The notes below the pieces were generated by a model. The model was not told the origin of the DNA and did no database searches. It worked only from the letters and a program-made list of their open reading frames with translations. From Tateyamaria sp. Alg231-49 (GTDB taxonomy: Bacteria; Pseudomonadota; Alphaproteobacteria; Rhodobacterales; Rhodobacteraceae), in contig NZ_FRFA01000006.1 in assembly GCF_900143535.1 (NCBI RefSeq), forward strand, positions 1-64,000: a stretch of DNA of 64,000 nucleotides, written 5' to 3'. The number at the start of each line of letters is the position of its first letter. Position 1 is the stretch's first letter. Positions 62,638 through 64,000 of this stretch are shown one piece after another. The position numbers were made by a program, and so were the translations under genes.

Positions 62638-62826
62638 TTAGCGCCGCATGGCACCAGCGGCCTTGGCCGCTGCGCGGATTTCATCGGCGATTTCGTTGGC
62701 CTCATCCGGGTCAAAATCCATCGGGATTTCGACGCCCTTGGATTCGATGAAAATGCGCACCATGCCCTGATCGGTTGGACCGATCTGCATGTTTGCTTCG
62801 ATGTCGCGTTCGTTGTTGATACCCAT
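62638..62826 (-). CDS. DUF6324-like small protein
   Basis: A 62-residue protein, MGINNERDIEANMQIGPTDQ at the start, with a very strong ribosome binding site (AGGAGG, 5 nt before the ATG). It consists of a small beta region (GMVRIFIESKGVEIPMDFD) and a C-terminal Ala-rich helix (ANEIADEIRAAAKAAGA). I believe it belongs to DUF6324, a family of small alphaproteobacterial proteins of unknown function. It is convergent with the bestrophin-like gene and divergent from the GNAT gene. Confidence 0.8.
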   Translation of the reverse strand: MGINNERDIEANMQIGPTDQGMVRIFIESKGVEIPMDFDPDEANEIADEIRAAAKAAGAMRR

Positions 62827-62906
62827 GTGCGCCTCCTGGCTGGCCGTTTTTTCTGCTAGCGTCTGTTCCCTTGAAACGCAAGGTGACGCCGTGCACAGTC
62901 GGGGCC

Positions 62907-63389
62907 ATGAGCAATGTGATCCTGCGTCCTTTCGAACCTGCCGACACTGACTGGCTGGTCGAGCGACATGCCACACTTTATGCGCGCGACGAGGGCTTTG
63001 ATGATACGTTTGGCCCACTTGTCCGCAATATCCTTGAAGCCTTCTGTGCTGAGCATGATCCGACGTGCGAACAGGGTTGGATTGCCGTGGAAGGTGACCA
63101 GCGACTTGGGTCTGTTTTTTGTGTGCGCCTTGACGCGGAGACCGCCAAGTTGCGCCTGTTTTTGCTGGTGCCCGAGGCGCGTGGCAAAGGGGTTGGTCGG
63201 CGCCTGTTGGAACAATGCATGGGGTTCGCGCGTGATAACGGATACGAAGGGATGCAGCTTTGGACCCATGAAAGTCACTCTGCGGCTTGCGCACTTTATC
63301 GCCGGGCCGGATGGATGCTGACCGAGTCTCACCCCGTCCGGTCTTTTGGTCAGGATCTGGTGGAGCAGACGTGGATTTATCGGTTTTGA
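62907..63389 (+). CDS. GNAT-family N-acetyltransferase
   Basis: A 160-residue acetyl-CoA-dependent acetyltransferase. The acetyl-CoA-binding motif A is LVPEARGKGVGRRLLEQC (about residues 88-105). Motif B follows with SHSAACALYRRAGWMLTES. The N-terminal strands include ILRPFEPADTDWLVERHATL. The substrate is unknown. The ATG at 62907 is preferred; an upstream TTG would add 12 residues. Confidence 0.88.
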   Translation: MSNVILRPFEPADTDWLVERHATLYARDEGFDDTFGPLVRNILEAFCAEHDPTCEQGWIAVEGDQRLGSVFCVRLDAETAKLRLFLLVPEARGKGVGRRLLEQCMGFARDNGYEGMQLWTHESHSAACALYRRAGWMLTESHPVRSFGQDLVEQTWIYRF

Positions 63390-63432
63390 CGGTCTTGCAA
63401 TCGCGCATTCTCGAGAGTATTTGGATGTCAGT

Positions 63433-63509
63433 GCCGCCTTAGCTCAGTAGGTTAGAGCGCTTGATTGTGGATCAAGAGGTCCCTGGTTCGAGACCAGGAG
63501 GTGGTACCA
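63433..63509 (+). tRNA. tRNA-His (anticodon GUG)
   Basis: The acceptor GCCGCCT pairs with AGGTGGT (with G-U pairs), followed by discriminator A73 and an encoded CCA. The anticodon stem-loop is CTTGA-TTGTGGA-TCAAG with anticodon GTG at 63467-63469. No extra G is encoded at position -1 (the base is T), and A73 replaces the usual C73, as known for alphaproteobacterial tRNA-His. Confidence 0.96.
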
Positions 63510-64000
63510 AAAACCCCCTAAAAATAAGATGCTTAAGGGTTCGGATCGCTGGACCCTATCGGGGTAGTCGCGTTCTAAGAGACTTCTAGGAGACTTTTTG
63601 CCAGACTATCCGTGCTTCGGGTCGATCGCAGGTAACTCTATTCTCCTGCCGTTTTAAACCACGAATCGAAAAAGGGGGATGGTGTGCTCCCTTGGCCTTT
63701 GTCATGTCGGACCGCATCGCCCAGACCGAACTAAACTGTGTTTGTCCGCCATATTAAAAAGTTTAGACGAAAATCCAAGGCAAGCGATGGACTGCGCCCC
63801 TTCCAACGCGGTGCAGGACGACGCCTCAACAAACACTGTCTCGTTTCGCTATTCTCATTGTCCTTCTCCACTCGCAAGAGATCGGACCGTTTATAGAGGC
63901 GTCGTGACTTCTAAAACATCGGCGTGCAGGCGTTAGTTTTCACCCTACCGTTTGCCAGTTTTCTAACCACCTAAAGTGAGATTTGCGGTCGCCACTTCAA
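63510..64000. other. Non-coding stretch after tRNA-His
   Basis: 491 bp with no supported gene. An 85-codon frame at 63679-63936 (plus strand) has no ribosome binding site or recognisable domain. The region is mixed in composition and may continue into the next gene outside the window. Confidence 0.5.

Noticed and set aside
63679-63936. 85-codon plus-strand frame near the window end
   Set aside because: No ribosome binding site and no recognisable sequence.

Overview
The window looks like chromosome from an alphaproteobacterium of the order Rhodobacterales, most likely the marine Roseobacter group. The inference rests on gene content and order, not on a database search. Supporting signs are: hom-glpX-recJ in one operon; pleD divergent from a DUF3572 gene; a proline-catabolism putA paired with an Lrp-type putR; a tRNA-His with no encoded G-1 and with A73 (an alphaproteobacterial hallmark); two LexA boxes of the alphaproteobacterial GTTC-N7-GTTC type; and a BKACE/carnitine dehydrogenase operon. 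Coding density is high, many neighbouring genes overlap by 4 bp (ATGA), and most real genes have AAGGA/GGAG-type ribosome binding sites.

Layout. 0.3-7.6 kb: a small secreted protein, a small membrane protein, an aminotransferase, a crotonase, valS and a DUF3592 protein. 7.7-11.6 kb: a lone form-II CoxL-like molybdopterin hydroxylase overlapping a DUF2235 alpha/beta-hydrolase, then a thioesterase. 11.7-16.6 kb: metF/metR with a MetR box between them, an NADP-dependent oxidoreductase, an inositol monophosphatase, a GFA protein and a rhomboid protease. 16.7-21.4 kb: putA/putR, a TPR protein and tRNA-Leu. 21.4-29.5 kb is the least ordinary stretch. It starts with 1.5 kb lacking any standard gene but holding hairpins, two micro-ORFs and a perfect 23-bp tandem duplication. 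It continues with a run of exported or membrane genes (unknown protein, DUF3604 metallohydrolase, membrane parvulin, HupE/UreJ-like protein) and ends with a decayed chemoreceptor gene. 29.8-34.1 kb: metG, an MFS transporter, YceI and an orphan imuA with an SOS box. 34.3-39.1 kb: an aldo/keto reductase, then a carnitine-to-glycine-betaine operon containing a dehydrogenase-thioesterase fusion. 39.3-43.3 kb: an XRE regulator, a desaturase, a DMT exporter, a NUDIX hydrolase and DUF983. 43.5-45.4 kb: an EF-hand protein, an ECF sigma factor, a candidate anti-sigma factor and a CnrX-like sensor. 45.5-51.4 kb: pleD, DUF3572, a HAD phosphatase, an MttB-like methyltransferase, and a degenerate H-NOX coupled to a GGDEF protein. 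51.4-52.1 kb: paired micro-ORFs flanked by palindromic repeats, then tRNA-Glu. 52.2-56.7 kb: recJ, glpX, hom and a small lipoprotein. 56.8-64.0 kb: a TetR regulator, a possible structured RNA, an ArsR-SRPBCC-SRPBCC operon, a coiled-coil membrane protein with a ClpP-like protein, mmcB with an SOS box, a bestrophin-like protein, DUF6324, GNAT and tRNA-His.

How genes may work together. The carnitine operon (35.5-39.1 kb) should convert carnitine to glycine betaine. The MttB-family enzyme at 48.1 kb could use a methylated amine of this kind, but it is not linked to the operon. imuA and mmcB both carry LexA boxes and so probably share the DNA-damage regulon. Two c-di-GMP synthases lie within 6 kb; one is coupled to an H-NOX fold that seems to lack its haem ligands. 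The cluster at 22.9-28.3 kb is my leading candidate for an undescribed periplasmic, metal-dependent system.
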